From positions 64,110 through 128,109 of the forward strand of contig QANU01085618.1 of NCBI GenBank assembly GCA_003254905.1: a DNA stretch of 64,000 nucleotides, in the 5' to 3' direction. The notes below the pieces were generated by a model that worked only from the letters and a program-made list of their open reading frames with translations, searched no databases and was not told the DNA's origin. Each line of letters begins with the position of its first letter. Positions within the stretch are counted from its first letter, which is position 1. Made by a program: the position numbers and the translations under genes. This DNA comes from Nissolia schottii (lineage: Eukaryota; Streptophyta; Magnoliopsida; Fabales; Fabaceae). Positions 1 through 12,516 of the stretch are shown one piece after another.

Positions 1-887
1 TTTATGTGCGAGGCAAAAGTGATGTGCTGGCTGGAATAATAACAGCATAAATATGTCAGTTTGTCAACTGTATCGCAAATTTGATCTGTCAAATTGAGTA
101 AGACTCATTTGCCATCTTTTTGCACTTCGCCGCAAACTTGTGTATATTATTGAACAATGTATGGATAAATTAAATTTTGATACAATTGAGAAATCTGAGT
201 TTACTCATTAACCATGCTCGTTTAACATTTTAGATTTTACCAATAAATATTCGACCAGAGTTTTAAAATTAAGTGAATTGAAATTTGCATACATCAACTA
301 GAGAAGGTGGCTTGGCATGGACCGTTCAATCTCTTGCTGCACTAAACCAGTTAAAATATAAAAATCATTCAATTGTATCTACTTAACAACTTAAGCTTTT
401 GGAAAAAATAGTTTGAGTTTGTCCAGTCTTGCAAACTTCATGTCCCAAATGTCTAGTACTGGAGCATGAGGGAATTTGTTTAGTGTCTCAAATTGTTAAG
501 GGATAAGGCCTAGATAGTCTTTATATAAAGTTAGGTATCCCTCCCTCCACTTACCTTTTTTTTATGTCAATAATTCTTAATCTGTAATGCAGTCTTCCTC
601 AGGTGTAAAGGTTACAAAATCACCGATTAATCTGGGGTGAAGGGTTTCATTATTATTTTTTGCCGGGTGGTGGGATGTAGAAAAAGCTGGGTGCCAGAAA
701 CACGTCTTATTTTTGTGCAAGAGAATTGTGTTACACAATGTTTCAGTGCCAACCGTATTAGGTGATGTAGAGTGCGTGTTGCATTCAATGCTGTTTGATG
801 CGTGCATAAACAAGAGTGCACTAGCTAATTCCTATAGCATTAAAAAGCCTGAAGGTATTTTCATTGCTTTATGTGATGGATCTTGCT
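1..887. other. 3' flank of the YSL gene; no gene seen
   Basis: AT-rich flank downstream of the minus-strand YSL gene. It presumably carries that gene's 3' UTR next to 888. Short frames here have no recognisable domain, and I see no RNA gene or obvious repeat. Confidence 0.5.
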
Positions 888-3800
888 CTATGAAGGAACG
901 AATTTCATGCAGATAGGAGGCTTAACTCTTGCAAGAGCAAGAACTGCAGCAGGGAGAGTCCACAGTCCCTCCCCACAAATCAGTCCAGATGCAACTGCTG
1001 GAATCATCAACTTTGCCTTCTTGGCGTTAACCCTGTTCCACAGGAACACAACCAACGTTCCTATGAACATGTCAATTGCAAAGTATGCCCCAACCAGAAA
1101 CGGCACCGCTACCACCATTGGCAAAGGCATCCATTTCCCAATCTTCTGTGGCAAATGATCCCTCGCCACGTTCACGGCTATTGCGAAAGCAAAGAATGCG
1201 TAGCAAAGCTGCAAGCAGTGGTGGGGCAATGCTGAGAAGCCTTGAACCCCTATGACTCCCATGTTCCTGTAAATTAGAGCATAAGGGGCCTTGAATTCTC
1301 CATTAGGGTTTCCCACGTCGAATGCCTTGTAGTACAGGAAGAAGCTCAGAGGAGTTGCCACGCATCCCACAGCAGTGCCAATTACTTGGCATATGAACAT
1401 TGCCCTTGGAGATGTGCGAGTGCAATGTGCAGTTTTGAAGTCTTGCATCAGAATGCAAGCCACTGAGATCACGGATTTGACGATACCACAACCCACTAGT
1501 CCCGCCACCAAACCGTTTTCTTTTCCGTTAATAGCCGCCAGAACGAAGAGTGCAACTTTCCCATAATTGTATGCCATGTTCATGTCTGTGAGACCTGCTC
1601 CAAAGGCATTGCAGAAAGCCAGAGCTGGAGCAAAAATGTAAGCAACCACCACGTAGTACCACTTCAGCTGAGGGAACATGAGCGGGATCGCGACTACAGA
1701 AATGACAGCGAAAACAAGGTATCCAAAGACCCCAATCCACATGGGGATGTTCTCCTTGAGGAACACCTCAGCCTCTTTAAGGTCTCCTTTGGGATTCCCC
1801 TGCAGGTCAGCGGCTACTGCTGCAGTGAGAAAGATGGTGCCCAGCATTAGATATCATATATCTTATACTTGAAATATTATTATAGAAAGAAAGCGGCTCA
1901 ATACACCAGGCTTTCATTTAGTGGGGTTTGAATAAGATGTACGCAATCGTAACCTCAAGGGAAAAGTTTTTCAGAATTCAAACTTGCAACCTTTAGATCA
2001 TAAGGTAGTAATCTTAAGGGGGAAAAAAGAAGAAGAAAAAGAGGTGTTTTATTGATTGCTCTTACCATTTTTGCCATTCATGCTCTTAGATTTTTTAATT
2101 CTTTCAAGCATGCCGAGAACTGTGGAAACTAGAATCTTGGTGAAGTTGTATATGCCGTCACCCAGGATCAGAGCAATTGAAAGGAAAACCTTGTAACCGT
2201 ACAAGCCCTTCATGTTACTTTCTTCTAAATGGTCAGGGAACCATTTTCCTTCAAGCTTGTCAATAAGAGGATACATGACCCCAAAGGAGACCACTGCTCC
2301 AAGGAGCAATGACAGATTCACAATGTGGGAGCAAATCATTCCTGCTCCCACAAAAGTAGTGCTAAAATCAAAATAGAATCTGCAAGTCAAATTCAAAAAC
2401 AGTAAAAAGGTTAGTAAACATGTGGAGTGGAAGGTTTTCATTCCAAAGCAATTGATGCATCATGTTTACTGAAAACCATACGTTTGCTTCCAAGCTTTCA
2501 ATCCAAAAGTAGGGAACTGTTCGAATCCACAGTCTGTCCCTGAGAAAAACCACTTGAATAAGCCCCACAAGAAACTCATAGAAAAGTACTTCATGAACCC
2601 TCTCACTTGCTTCCTGCAATTGTTACAATAAGATAATTACCAGTTAGTGCCTTAAATTTGTTACAATACCCCATTGAAATCTCATCTAACAGGGGATGGG
2701 ATGTGAGTCAGCACAATGTTTCATACATAGTGAGGACAAATAACACAACTTGTTGCAAAAATTGAAGGTGATGGCTAAAATGAGATGTGTACTATACTTG
2801 GCCATTTTGTCACCCTGGGTATGGAAACCATTGATGAGAACCGCTGTTGCCAATCCACTTGGATAAGTTAACTTGAGGTCAACTATCATGATCTGCAGCA
2901 GAAGAAAGTGCAGCAAGTAAGCCAGTGAGCTTTTGGTTGAGTCAGTTGGGCATATATTTCGAGAAATGACATTTTGACAGGGGGGAATTTCACGCACATG
3001 ATTGGGAAACCAAGATGACAACATTATAGCTTATCACCGTAGTCACCTGATTCTCCATACATGTCCATGAACCCATTACTTATTTGCATGTAAATCTCTA
3101 GCGTATGTCTGAATAAGGGGAATCATATGTCTAAAATGCAAGAGAGGGACGAAGATGAAGTATATAAGTATTCAGTTCCTAATAATTCCACTTTAACACG
3201 CTCAACGTATCCACATCCAAATAGTTAATTGTTTCTTTAACTTTAGAAATCTCCAATGATGTTGGGCAAGGCATCCAGTATGATGCATAAATATCATAAA
3301 GGAGAAGGACTTTAGGGGATAAATGAGATGTTGAAGGCCTGCAATATTATAAAATACATGGTTATGATGGTACAGACACCAAAAATGTTATTTCAACCTT
3401 CTTGTTTAACATCAATTAGGGTCACCTTTTTAAGATACACGTGAAAAGGCATTCAAAAGCATTCTTTTCAAATTTTTCATTGTATCTAATTTTCACCAAC
3501 ACATAAAGGGGGCCTAAAATTATTCCAAAAAAATTATGTACAAATTACATTTGTATGTACATAATTAATAATTAGTACCTTTCTGAGTGGAATCAAGACA
3601 AAGAGGCCAACAAAGCAAACCACAAAAAGGAAGCCAGTCATCCAACCAACTCCAGGTTCTTTAACTGCAGTTGGGCTGTTACCCGCAACCCCCACTCCAG
3701 ACAACTCATATGTCTTCCTGTTCAATCCCAACAGATAAGAAGCAAATCCTCCTGCAACACACCCCCCACACATATACATAGGTCAGACTCTTAAATAGAA

Positions 3801-4322
3801 GAAATTCATCGAGTAAGAAAAAAAAAAAACACTCTCGCAAGCAGAGAGATTATTTTCAGGATTTGGACCCGTGACCTCCAGAAAATTCATGAAGTAACGA
3901 GAAGAAAACAGATAAGACTAGTATAGCCTCAGACCTCCAACAGCAATGCTGTAGCATGCAACAGCACAAGTCTGTATGATGGTGTTCTCCTGGCGGGTGA
4001 AGGGCTTCGACACGAATCCGGCCTTGTGGAGAACCTTGGTGTAGCTCCGGACGAAGACGAAGGCAAGGAGTGCAGCAGAGACATTCAGGTTTGGGACCAT
4101 CCCCGTTGTGAGGTTGAGCTTCATGACAATTATGCTGTACATGACTCCAATCACCATGCTCACAACCAACCCTCTCACTGTTATCTGATCCTTCCAACTC
4201 AGTGGCTGCGACTCGGCATCCTCAAGAGCCTGATCCTCCAAGTCCTGCTCTCCCTCAATCTGATCTAACTTGTTCACTTCTTCTTCTTCTCCCATGTTGA
4301 GTGCACTTGATGTTGGGATCAT
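888..4322 (-). CDS. YSL: Yellow Stripe-Like metal-nicotianamine transporter (YSL1/2/3-like clade)
   Basis: Oligopeptide-transporter superfamily protein. Family members move Fe, Cu or Zn complexed with nicotianamine across the plasma membrane in vascular and reproductive tissue. Exons on the minus strand are 3935-4322, 3579-3751, 2798-2892, 2482-2613, 2066-2379 and 888-1819. All have GT..AG borders, and together they make 2034 nt (677 aa), normal for YSLs. An acidic N-terminus ([16 protein letters not shown]) precedes many hydrophobic segments. Family landmarks are seen across the exons: [124 protein letters not shown] and [15 protein letters not shown], ending PPICMKF. The clade was chosen from the last exon, which resembles YSL1/2/3 more than YSL7. 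The first ATG at 4322 is used; an in-frame ATG nine codons on (MGEEEE) is an alternative start. Introns 1 and 5 carry SINE-like insertions. Substrate cannot be read from sequence. Confidence 0.93.
1885..2015 (-). repeat. tRNA-derived SINE copy in YSL intron 5
   Basis: Read on the minus strand, the block has a B-box-like word (GCAAGTTTGAATTCTG), then a 'gaggttacgattgcgtacat' segment, and ends with TGAAAGCCTGGTGTATTGAG. The last part closely matches the plus-strand copy at 4863-5010. The arrangement is that of the eudicot tRNA-derived (Au-like) SINEs. It lies wholly inside the intron at 1820-2065. Confidence 0.6.
3820..3900 (-). repeat. SINE fragment in YSL intron 1
   Basis: On the minus strand it reads GGAGGTCACGGGTCCAAATC followed by 'ctgaaaataatctctctgc'. 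This is a B-box-like core plus the conserved post-B-box segment of tRNA-derived plant SINEs. Only the 5' half is recognisable. Confidence 0.5.
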
Positions 4323-4629
4323 TTTTCTCTCTGACTGTAGCAACGTGGCCTCACACTCTCACTTCTAAATATATCAGAGAAAACAAAAACTCAGGTAAGT
4401 GAAAAACAGCTACCTGCATAGATATTTTTTTTTCCATGTGTTGGTTGTGTTGTCTGTATTATGCCATAGGTAGATACAGTAACGGGGAAATGGAATAGAA
4501 TAGTATGCTATCTTGCCTTGATTAGTTTGTTCCTTCTCTTGTAGCCTCGCTGGTTCGATATGGACTAAATAAGACAAGAAAGTTGCTAACAAGATGCTCT
4601 CTGCCAAGGCACTAAGCTACTTTGTGGTT

Positions 4630-4650
4630 TGGTGCATATATAGATAGAGC
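4630..4650 (-). promoter_or_regulatory. Candidate TATA box of the YSL gene
   Basis: The minus strand reads CTCTATCTATATATGCACC here. A start about 30 bp downstream would give a 5' UTR of roughly 280 nt before the ATG at 4322. This is inferred from position only. A GTAAG-like donor on the other strand side leaves open a 5' UTR intron. Confidence 0.4.
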
Positions 4651-4862
4651 TTTGTCAATTGAGACAAGCAGTAACTTTCTGTCACTAGCTGTTGTACAAT
4701 ATAGTAAGAAAAGTATTAGAGAGCTCTAAACTTTCGTAGAATTTGGCTCTGAGGATGACGTGTCATAGTTATTTATTTTTGTATGAAAAGTAGGTCATAC
4801 CAGCAAGTAGGATAAGACTCGGTTGTTGTTATTGTTGAAGTAGGTTGACGTTATATCACTTA

Positions 4863-5010
4863 AAGGTGAGTCTTAGCGCAATGGTAAGGTTGTTTTCTTG
4901 TGGTCTGAAGATTCTCTCCGTTTATGAGGTAAGACTGCATAAATCTTTTCTCCCAAACCTCACCATGTGAAAGCCTGGTGCATTGGGCTGCCTTCCACTT
5001 CATTTCATCT
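4863..5010 (+). repeat. tRNA-derived SINE copy
   Basis: It begins GTCTTAGCGCAATGGTAAGG, an A-box-like tRNA region. It continues through 'gaggtaagactgcataaat' and ends AAAGCCTGGTGCATTGGGCT, a layout familiar from dicot SINEs. The end segment is shared with the minus-strand copy at 1885-2015. The central B-box part appears shortened. Confidence 0.65.
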
Positions 5011-7949
5011 AAAAATAATCATGATTTCTGTTAAAGATTCCGACGGAATTGAGTAGCGTTGCCGATATAACAACGCTGATTCTTTTTCAAGTGAATTAGG
5101 ATGCGTGTGTTGAACTTTGCTGATGTTTGAACAAGTTGTGGTCAACTAGAGTCGTCCATCATCGGTTTAATGCTTGGCTTATAGTTCAAACTTGAAACGA
5201 ATAATTGAATCCAAATTCCAATAATTAGCCAGGCAGGGCTTAGCTACATGCACTGGACTTTTCAACTTCTTTTGCTACTTTGAAGTCATAGTCTTTAAGT
5301 ACTGGCCACCACCAGCATCAGCTAGCAGGTGCCACTTTTGAGTAAAATAAATCAGAAGGTTCATTCGGGTGAATGAAACCCTGTCCAAAAGGTAAAAGTG
5401 ATTATTCCTACACATTCAGAATCAGAATATATGAATGTGTAGTATACAGGCACACGCACATCTAATGAATTTCATGCACTTGAAAAAGTGGCGGAAGAAT
5501 CAGGAAGGAAGGAAGGAAAGATGTCATCTTTCTCACTTCCATAGTTCTATTGGTTTGACTGGTTTACCTTCCTGTTGACTTACCTGCCATTAGTATTAGG
5601 AATAAATTTCTCCTATCTCTTGGGATTATGTCATTATTATGTTATTCTTTTATTCCGAGCATGTCATTACGAGAATAAAGTTTTTAGAGTTTAATTTTTA
5701 TCCAATGACATTGTTATTCTTTTGTGTATTGTAGGCTCATTTAAGAGAGTAGACGTTGATCACGAGTTTTAAAGCTACTTTAATCGAATCGCTGGCACTC
5801 GATTAAAAAATGATAAAACTCTTATAAGCTCTATGTGACCTCCTAACTTTACTTTTCAAAATAAATGTCCAATTAACTTAGGGATAGTAATGGTTATATT
5901 GTTATATAGTACTCCTCTTGTCCACTTTTATACGTCACTTATAACTCTTAGAAACATTATTAACTTAACGTATTTTGAATGTAAATTACATACAAATACA
6001 TTAAGTCAAGAATGTGTCTAGAAGTCTAATTAATTAGGTTTTATAGAAAAAACAATAAAATTTTGTTTCATGTTTTCATTTTTTATGTCCATTATTTTAT
6101 TCACCAAATTTTGAAATTAAGAAATGCATAAAATAAAAACAAAAATCAATCCAACCCCAATTAAAAAGTGAATACAATAAAAGAAAACAGAAACTTAACA
6201 ATTCCACAATAAAAAATTGGGGTAAAATAAAAGTTTACACAAACTTTAATGCGAAGTACAATTTTAGGCAACATCAAAAATAGTTTGAACTAGTTACTCA
6301 AGTGTCTGTCTTCGTACAATTAACATGATGATTTTGTGCAATAAAATCAGAGGACAGTTGATTTTTATCCATATTTTACCGTCCTTTGAGGTTCCGATAA
6401 CGTTTTGTAGAGGCAAAGATTCTCTCTCCATTTGGGAATAAGGTCGACCATTCAATTAGGCTATACATTCATTGCAGCTAAGTGCGTGGGTCTATCAATC
6501 CGTAATCAGCATCAATTTTGAAAAGGATGGCTTGAGATAAACTTGGATTGATGCCTATTTTTTCTTTTACTTTTTTCCAATTGATTTGAACCTATCAGTT
6601 TTTTGTAATGTAGCACAATATGTTATGCATGTGTAACGACTACTTAGAATTTCATCTTCCATGTCTCTTAATCATAATTTTCTTGAATGTAGCAAATTGA
6701 AACACATGCGTGCCCATTGGATTTGGAACATAATGGATCTGAAGTGCGGTGGAGCTTCAGTCGTGTCATCATCGTCGCCTAGGCTACTCGTGTCACTATA
6801 GTTGCCTTCTGCAACATTTAACCATATTCAGGGAGATACACCAAGTCAAAAAAGATTTTTTTGGGAAATATTAGAAACCAAAACATCAAAAGAATATCAA
6901 AGTTAAGGCACAACTACTTAACACAAGGTTGATTGAGTGGGAGACAAACTTATTTCATTCTTAAAGAGTCTCGGGCTTAAGATTCGAAAAGAAAGATAAT
7001 AATAATACTCCAAACTAAATAAGTAGATTTTATTAATAATAAAAAGGTCTATCCACGAGATAAAAAAAAGTTAAAGGCCTAACTTTCCTACATAACATTG
7101 ATTTGGAGATAACAATAGCTGTTGGTTTTGTCATTAGGACCGCTAAATCAGAGTCACTAGTTAAGTTTGAAACTTGCCACAAGACATCCAAATCATGCAC
7201 AAATTCGGTGCCTATGTTGAAATACTCTCTCATACCAATTATATGCAAGGTATTTTTTTTTTTCCATTTTTTTCTTGGAATGAGTGGATATTATTTGTGG
7301 CTGGCTGCTGGATAGATGCGCATCCATTGCTGGGGGAAAGTAATGGTTAATGTTCTGAATTCGTTATGGCCACTAGCTCCCTCCATAGTGGATACTTGGC
7401 ACTAGTGGCTGCTTAACCCATCATCAAAGGACACATGACACCACACGAAACACAAAAAATCATTACTCCCTAGATTACCTTAGCTAATATGGAGTGTGGA
7501 CGACATGTGCCTCTGCTTGTGGACTTTCCCCTACACGCGACGTGATGATCTTGACAGTGATTTCTGCTTTGTTTTTGTTCTTTAGAATCCCCCCAAAAGT
7601 GCAATTTCTTTTGAGGGTGATTATTAATATTAGGAAATAAATGTGTCTAATCATAGTGTTATATTCTCTTAAAACGAAAAGATATGTTTGGGACTTTGGG
7701 GTGGGATATTTTTTATTGATTATTTTAACAACGCTTAGATATTTGTATGGGACAAGTACAAATCAAATCTAGGTCAGGACACTGGAGCAAGGTAAATCTT
7801 GGATTATGCAGGAAATTCTTCTTAAGTACGTCATTTAATAAGTTTCTAATACTTTGGTCTCCTTTTTCATTAGGTTTTCTGGGCGTTTGGTAAATGGATT
7901 TATCTTTAATGTTAGGAAATATCAATCTTGTGTATCTTATTTTGGGAAT
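5011..7949. other. Intergenic, AT-rich; no gene seen
   Basis: No coding frame with a recognisable domain. Around 5918-6030 there is a block starting 'actcctcttgtccactttta' that resembles the end of a Stowaway-like MITE ('ctccctccgtcc' type), but I could not define both ends. The rest is AT-rich spacer. Confidence 0.4.
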
Positions 7950-8695
7950 AGTGTTCTTAGGTTTATGGTGGAGTGGAATGGAGTCAAAAAAATTGAATGG
8001 ACTTTCATTGTTTAAATTAGTGGTTTAGTTGGGGAATGAAATGGTTTATGAGGGAGTTATTCCATCTAAAATCTCCTTTTTTGTTCCACTTAATTTGGGG
8101 GGATTGGGATTGGGATGGAATCCTACTTAATTTTAATTTTGGGTTCAATATATTTTTAGTCCCTAAAAAATTACAAATTGTGTTTTGCAAAAAAATTTTG
8201 TTAAAAAATAGTTCTTTACAAATTTTTTTAGTAGGATTTAGTCTTTGGCATTAAGTTTGGCCGTTAACTGCTGACGTGATAGTTAACCTGGCTACATGAC
8301 AAGTCACGTTAACAGTTAACAGTCCAACTTGACGGCAGAGATTAAATTCTACCAAAAAATTTGTCAGACACTATGTCCTAACAAAAAAAATTTCAAGGAT
8401 AAAACACAAAATTTGTAATTTTTCAGAGATTAAAAACATATTTAACCATTTAATTTTAAAACATAATTAAAATAAGTTTTTCCCTATTTACCTATTCTAA
8501 TATTCAAAGGTTTCTTTTCTTTCACTTGTTATAAGGGTAGTATGGGAATAAAATTTTATAATTATTCCACTCCATTACTAAAATACCCAAACAATAGATT
8601 GGACAATAACTCTAATTCCTTTGGGCTCCACTCCACTCATTTTATTCCATTCCATTCCACTCCCTTACTCACTACAATCTAAACATAGCCTTAAG
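7950..8695. mobile_element. MITE-like foldback element (outer)
   Basis: The left end (gtttatggtggagtggaatgg) is an imperfect inverted copy of the right end (ccattccactcccttactca ... ctaaacatag). Inner segments rich in GGAATGGA/TCCATTCC also mirror each other. No transposase frame is present, so it would be non-autonomous. It is interrupted by a second element at 8141-8447. Related 'ctatgtttgggag...ggaatgg' ends occur in the foldback at 48689-49824. Confidence 0.55.
8141..8447. mobile_element. Nested MITE with long terminal inverted repeats
   Basis: The left end reads GGTTCAATATATTTTTAGTC then CCTAAAAAATTACAAATT. The right end, reverse-complemented, reads GGTTAAATATGTTTTTAATC then TCTGAAAAATTACAAATT. 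The similarity continues for roughly 70 bp. The flanks share 'ttaatttta', a possible target-site duplication. It sits inside the element at 7950-8695. The superfamily is not certain (Mutator-like is possible). Confidence 0.7.
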
Positions 8696-8934
8696 TGTGT
8701 TTAGTAGAAAGATTAAAATTTCAAGAATATTATAAAATATACTTGGATATAAATATTCACATGTTTTGTAGACATTAATATTTCTAGAAAAATATTGTAT
8801 ATTATTCCAAAAATACCTCTTATAACTTTAATTCAAAAATCAATCATCAAACGCATTGAACTCATATTTAGACAATTAAACTTCGAGACAGATCGAGTCA
8901 ACCCAAAATATGACTCGAACCTGCTAGCTAACAT

Positions 8935-9830
8935 ACCTCAAAACCCTAAACCCAAAACCCCTAATGAGTCGACTACAAGCCAACTTAGGCTCGAGCAGCC
9001 AACAAAAACATATTAGTATCACCAACCAACTCAGGTCGAACCTGCTACCAGCCTCGGGCTAAAACTGTTAGTGACTCGAGTTGGACACATTGGTCAGCTT
9101 AAGCTGGATCCACAGACCAACTCAGGTCGAACCTGATGGTTTCAGTCTAAGTTAGTATGTTAGGGTTTCAACACCAGTCAACCCATTAGAGTTTTGTCCC
9201 TTGTTGGCCTATCAATAGGGTTTTTGACCGAGTCGAGTCATTAGGATTTTGTCCTGAGTTGACATGTTAATGTTTTGGCCTGAGTCAGTCGAGTCGCCCC
9301 TTAGGGTTGAGTTGGCCTATTAGGGTTTCATTCTGCGTCAGTATGTTAGGATTTTAACTTAAGTTGGCTCAATAAAGCAAGTCATCTTGATAAATTTTTG
9401 TCCTCGGTTGGCTTATTAGGGTTTGTTCCTAAGTCAACCAAGTTAGCTTGTTAGGGTTTTAACCCGAGTGGTCTATCAAGGTTTCAACATGAGTCATCCT
9501 GTTAAGCTTGTAGCTCGAGTCAATTCTATTAGGATTTTGGCCTGAGTCATCACATTAAGGTTTTGTCACAAGTTGGCCCATTAGAGTTTACTATTAGAGT
9601 TTTGGACCAAGTTGCTCGAGGGGCTTAACCTTAGTCAACTAGCAGTGTTGGCCCGTTAGGGTGTATGGTTTAACTCAAGTTGGGTGATGGGTTTACCACA
9701 TTAGTGCTTTGGATTTCAACTCAAGTTGACTTACGATTCTAACTTGTTAGGATTTTAGGTTTTAGCCCAAGTTGGTCGACATGTTCAACTTATGTTAACT
9801 GTCAAATTTGGCATTTGTGGTTGTTTATGA
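8935..9830. repeat. Degenerate minisatellite with GTTAGGGTTT words
   Basis: Dozens of imperfect reiterations of a unit like 'gagttggcctattagggttttg(gcc)tgagtc', roughly 27-45 bp each with variable spacing. Recurring words are TTAGGGTTT, TTAGGATTT, GAGTTGGCC and CTGAGTCAGTC. No open frame of note runs through it. The TTAGGGTTT word equals the plant telomere unit plus flanking bases, but it is not in head-to-tail telomeric arrays. Confidence 0.65.
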
Positions 9831-10139
9831 TTAAGACCAATTTAGATTTTTCACTTTGTTCACAACATCCTCTTCTCATGGGAATGTTTGATTCCCATAT
9901 ATGAGGTGGGATTAAAATTGGCCACTTTTTCCTTCCCAGGAATGCATCATATCCGAGAATGCTTTTTTCAACCTTCTACCAAACATAGGATACTATAATA
10001 TAATAATACATATAATATTTCATCTACTAAACACTCTCTAAAATAAGTTTGTTTTTTGGTCTTGACTAAAATCATCAAAGAGATGGAGTAACCCATTCAA
10101 AAATGAAATGGAGTGTGGCATGACTACCCTAAGTCTTCT
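9831..10139. other. Intergenic; no gene seen
   Basis: AT-rich spacer between the minisatellite and the dispersed repeat that follows; nothing recognisable. Confidence 0.4.
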
Positions 10140-10560
10140 AAAATGTGTCTCTATCTATAAAGCACTGACACGGACACAAAACACAACTTGGGACACAGGG
10201 ACATGCCAACTTCAAAAATTTATACGATACAGAAATGTCATATATATGTATAAAATTTTAGATTTATTTCATTGATGCCGAATTACCAATTTCAATGCTT
10301 TCTAAACCTCTTTCAAAATATTTGAAGCATTCTAGATAGGTTCATGTGTCAATACTTTATGCTAATTTTCTAAGGTTCATATTATTGTGAATTATTTAAT
10401 ATTTAAAAAATTTGTTACTCGGACACGATCCAAACACGGCTCAAAAACTTTTGGATATAGCTTGAACATGCCTAGACATGGACAATCATGAAAATTTTTT
10501 TTGGATACTTTCGAATACGAGAGACACGAGTGCCAGTGCCAGCGATGTTTCAGAAGTACA
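10140..10560. repeat. Dispersed repeat, second copy in kinase intron 6
   Basis: The block carries 'cactgacacggacacaaaac' near one end and 'gacacgagtgccagtgcc' near the other, both GACAC-rich. Between them is 'ttcaatgctttctaaacctc ... catgtgtcaatactt'. The same internal words appear, diverged, at 33390-33460 ('ttcactgctttctaagcccc', 'catgtgccaatactt'). This shows a dispersed repeat family of unknown class. Confidence 0.5.
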
Positions 10561-12516
10561 AACACAACAGTCTCACAAAGTGTTCGTGCTTCTTAGGTCG
10601 CTACAGTGAAGAAGTGAGAAAATATTAATAAAAAAAATAGGGATAGGAAGAGTTTTACCCCCACAGAAGATTGACTCTAACTAGATTTGATGGAGTCTAC
10701 ATGAGCTTTAGATCCTAATAATTTCAATAAAAAAAATTAACAAATTTCATTGTGTTGATTGAGTTATAGCAAATTATCTATTAACACGAAACTTTTTAAT
10801 TTCTCACTTTAAAAGGATTCTTATTTTAGATAATTTAATTCTTCATTTGATCGTTGAATTAAAAAATAAATAAATGCTTAAGGCATATTTAGTTTTGACT
10901 ATTTTATAAAAGTAATGGTTATTTTCTTGAAAGCTCTCTTGAAAAAATTTTAATTATAAAATATTTTAAACGTAAACAAGTCAATTCCAAATATATTAAT
11001 AAGAAATTTAGTTTAATGAGATTTAAGCGGTCGCCGTGAGCCCGTGATGAGAGGATGTAAATCATGTAATACGTCGGCTTCAATAATTAGAGGATGACAA
11101 AGGATTAGTTTATTAGAGTTTAGACAAAACTCCATTGGTTTACGTTTTGCAATATGAGAAATATGTGTACCTTCGAGGTGCATATTTAATGTACAGCCTA
11201 AAAATATTATTAACCAATAATTTTTATATTATATATTTTTTAAATGTTATAAATTAAAATTAATAGCGTATAATATTTATAAACCACGTTAAGTCTTTTC
11301 CTTGAAATATACATTAGAAAGCATCAATTGAATTTGTATTGTACTGAGTGACGAAGCAGTGTGCTTTATACAAAATATATTGGTGGGCTATTACCCCAGT
11401 TTATTCGGCCATAGCCAATCTATATATGTCAGCTTCACCATGTTCTTAGACGCTTAAACCTTAAACCAAACCATGCAAGTTGCCAATAACCTTCTTTGAA
11501 TTATTGTGGCTACATGTCACATGAATTATTACTTTATTTGTGAATATATTTGGAAAAATGGTGACTTTTTGTTTTCTTCCCCTGCTAGTAGGGGATGTTC
11601 ACGGGTTGTTTAAATTAGTTGTGGATCACAAAAACAAGCAAACAATAAATCCAATCTAATCAAATCGAATTTTAAGAAAAACAAAAGTCCATTTAATCAT
11701 TTTTTTAATATTTATTTTGATCAGTTTTCAAATTTGTAATCAATTTATTATTATTTTTATATTTGGATTAAATTAAGATACATAGCTCCATAGAAAGAGG
11801 TGGTAGTGGTGGTTTTTTTGTGTGGCATGCATAGGTTTAGCTTGAGAAAATGAAGTCTTTCCTCCAACCCTCAAATCAAACGCGCGTAAGGGCTCGTTTA
11901 TATCTTGAAAACGTAGACAGACATAGTGGTGTCAACTAGTGTTACAAAATCAACAAACACACACTTATCTAACAGACCATTTTCCCTTCCTATCCGTGTC
12001 TTTTTCCTCCCGATTACAAGTTACAAGACCCACCAATTTTGGACTTTTCTTCTACATTTAAAAAAGAAAAGAAAAAAAGGAATCAATTATATCGCCTTAC
12101 AAGTTGCATATATTTTGTATTTTTAATGAAAATTTGTTGATAACTTGTTATGGCTTATGATCATATAAACTATTTCAATGTATATTTAGTTGTGAAATCA
12201 ACCGTTTGGATAAACGCAATGTACCTTACATAAAAATGCCAAGTTTTAATTAGATGATGATAAACATAGGATCATCAAATAATTGGTAAAATAATTTGGA
12301 AGATCCAAAAGAAGATATTTTGGAAGCACTAAGACGGGCCGGTCCATAGGGGTTTTGATTTTGGGCTATATAGCCTACCCACAGAACACTTTCTTTCCTT
12401 CTCGATTATCATCTAATTTCTTCTTCATTTTCTTGAATAGATCAGCCCAAATACCAAAGCTTATATCTTGAATTCACCATTGTTACATGTCTGTTTTCTT
12501 TGAGTTATGAACTTAC
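10561..12516. other. Intergenic, AT-rich; no gene seen
   Basis: Long AT-rich spacer with only short random frames. No domain, tRNA or clear repeat border was recognised. Confidence 0.4.

Noticed and set aside
8935-9830. Interstitial telomere array
   Set aside because: TTAGGGTTT-like words occur but not as contiguous TTTAGGG repeats; better described as a degenerate minisatellite.
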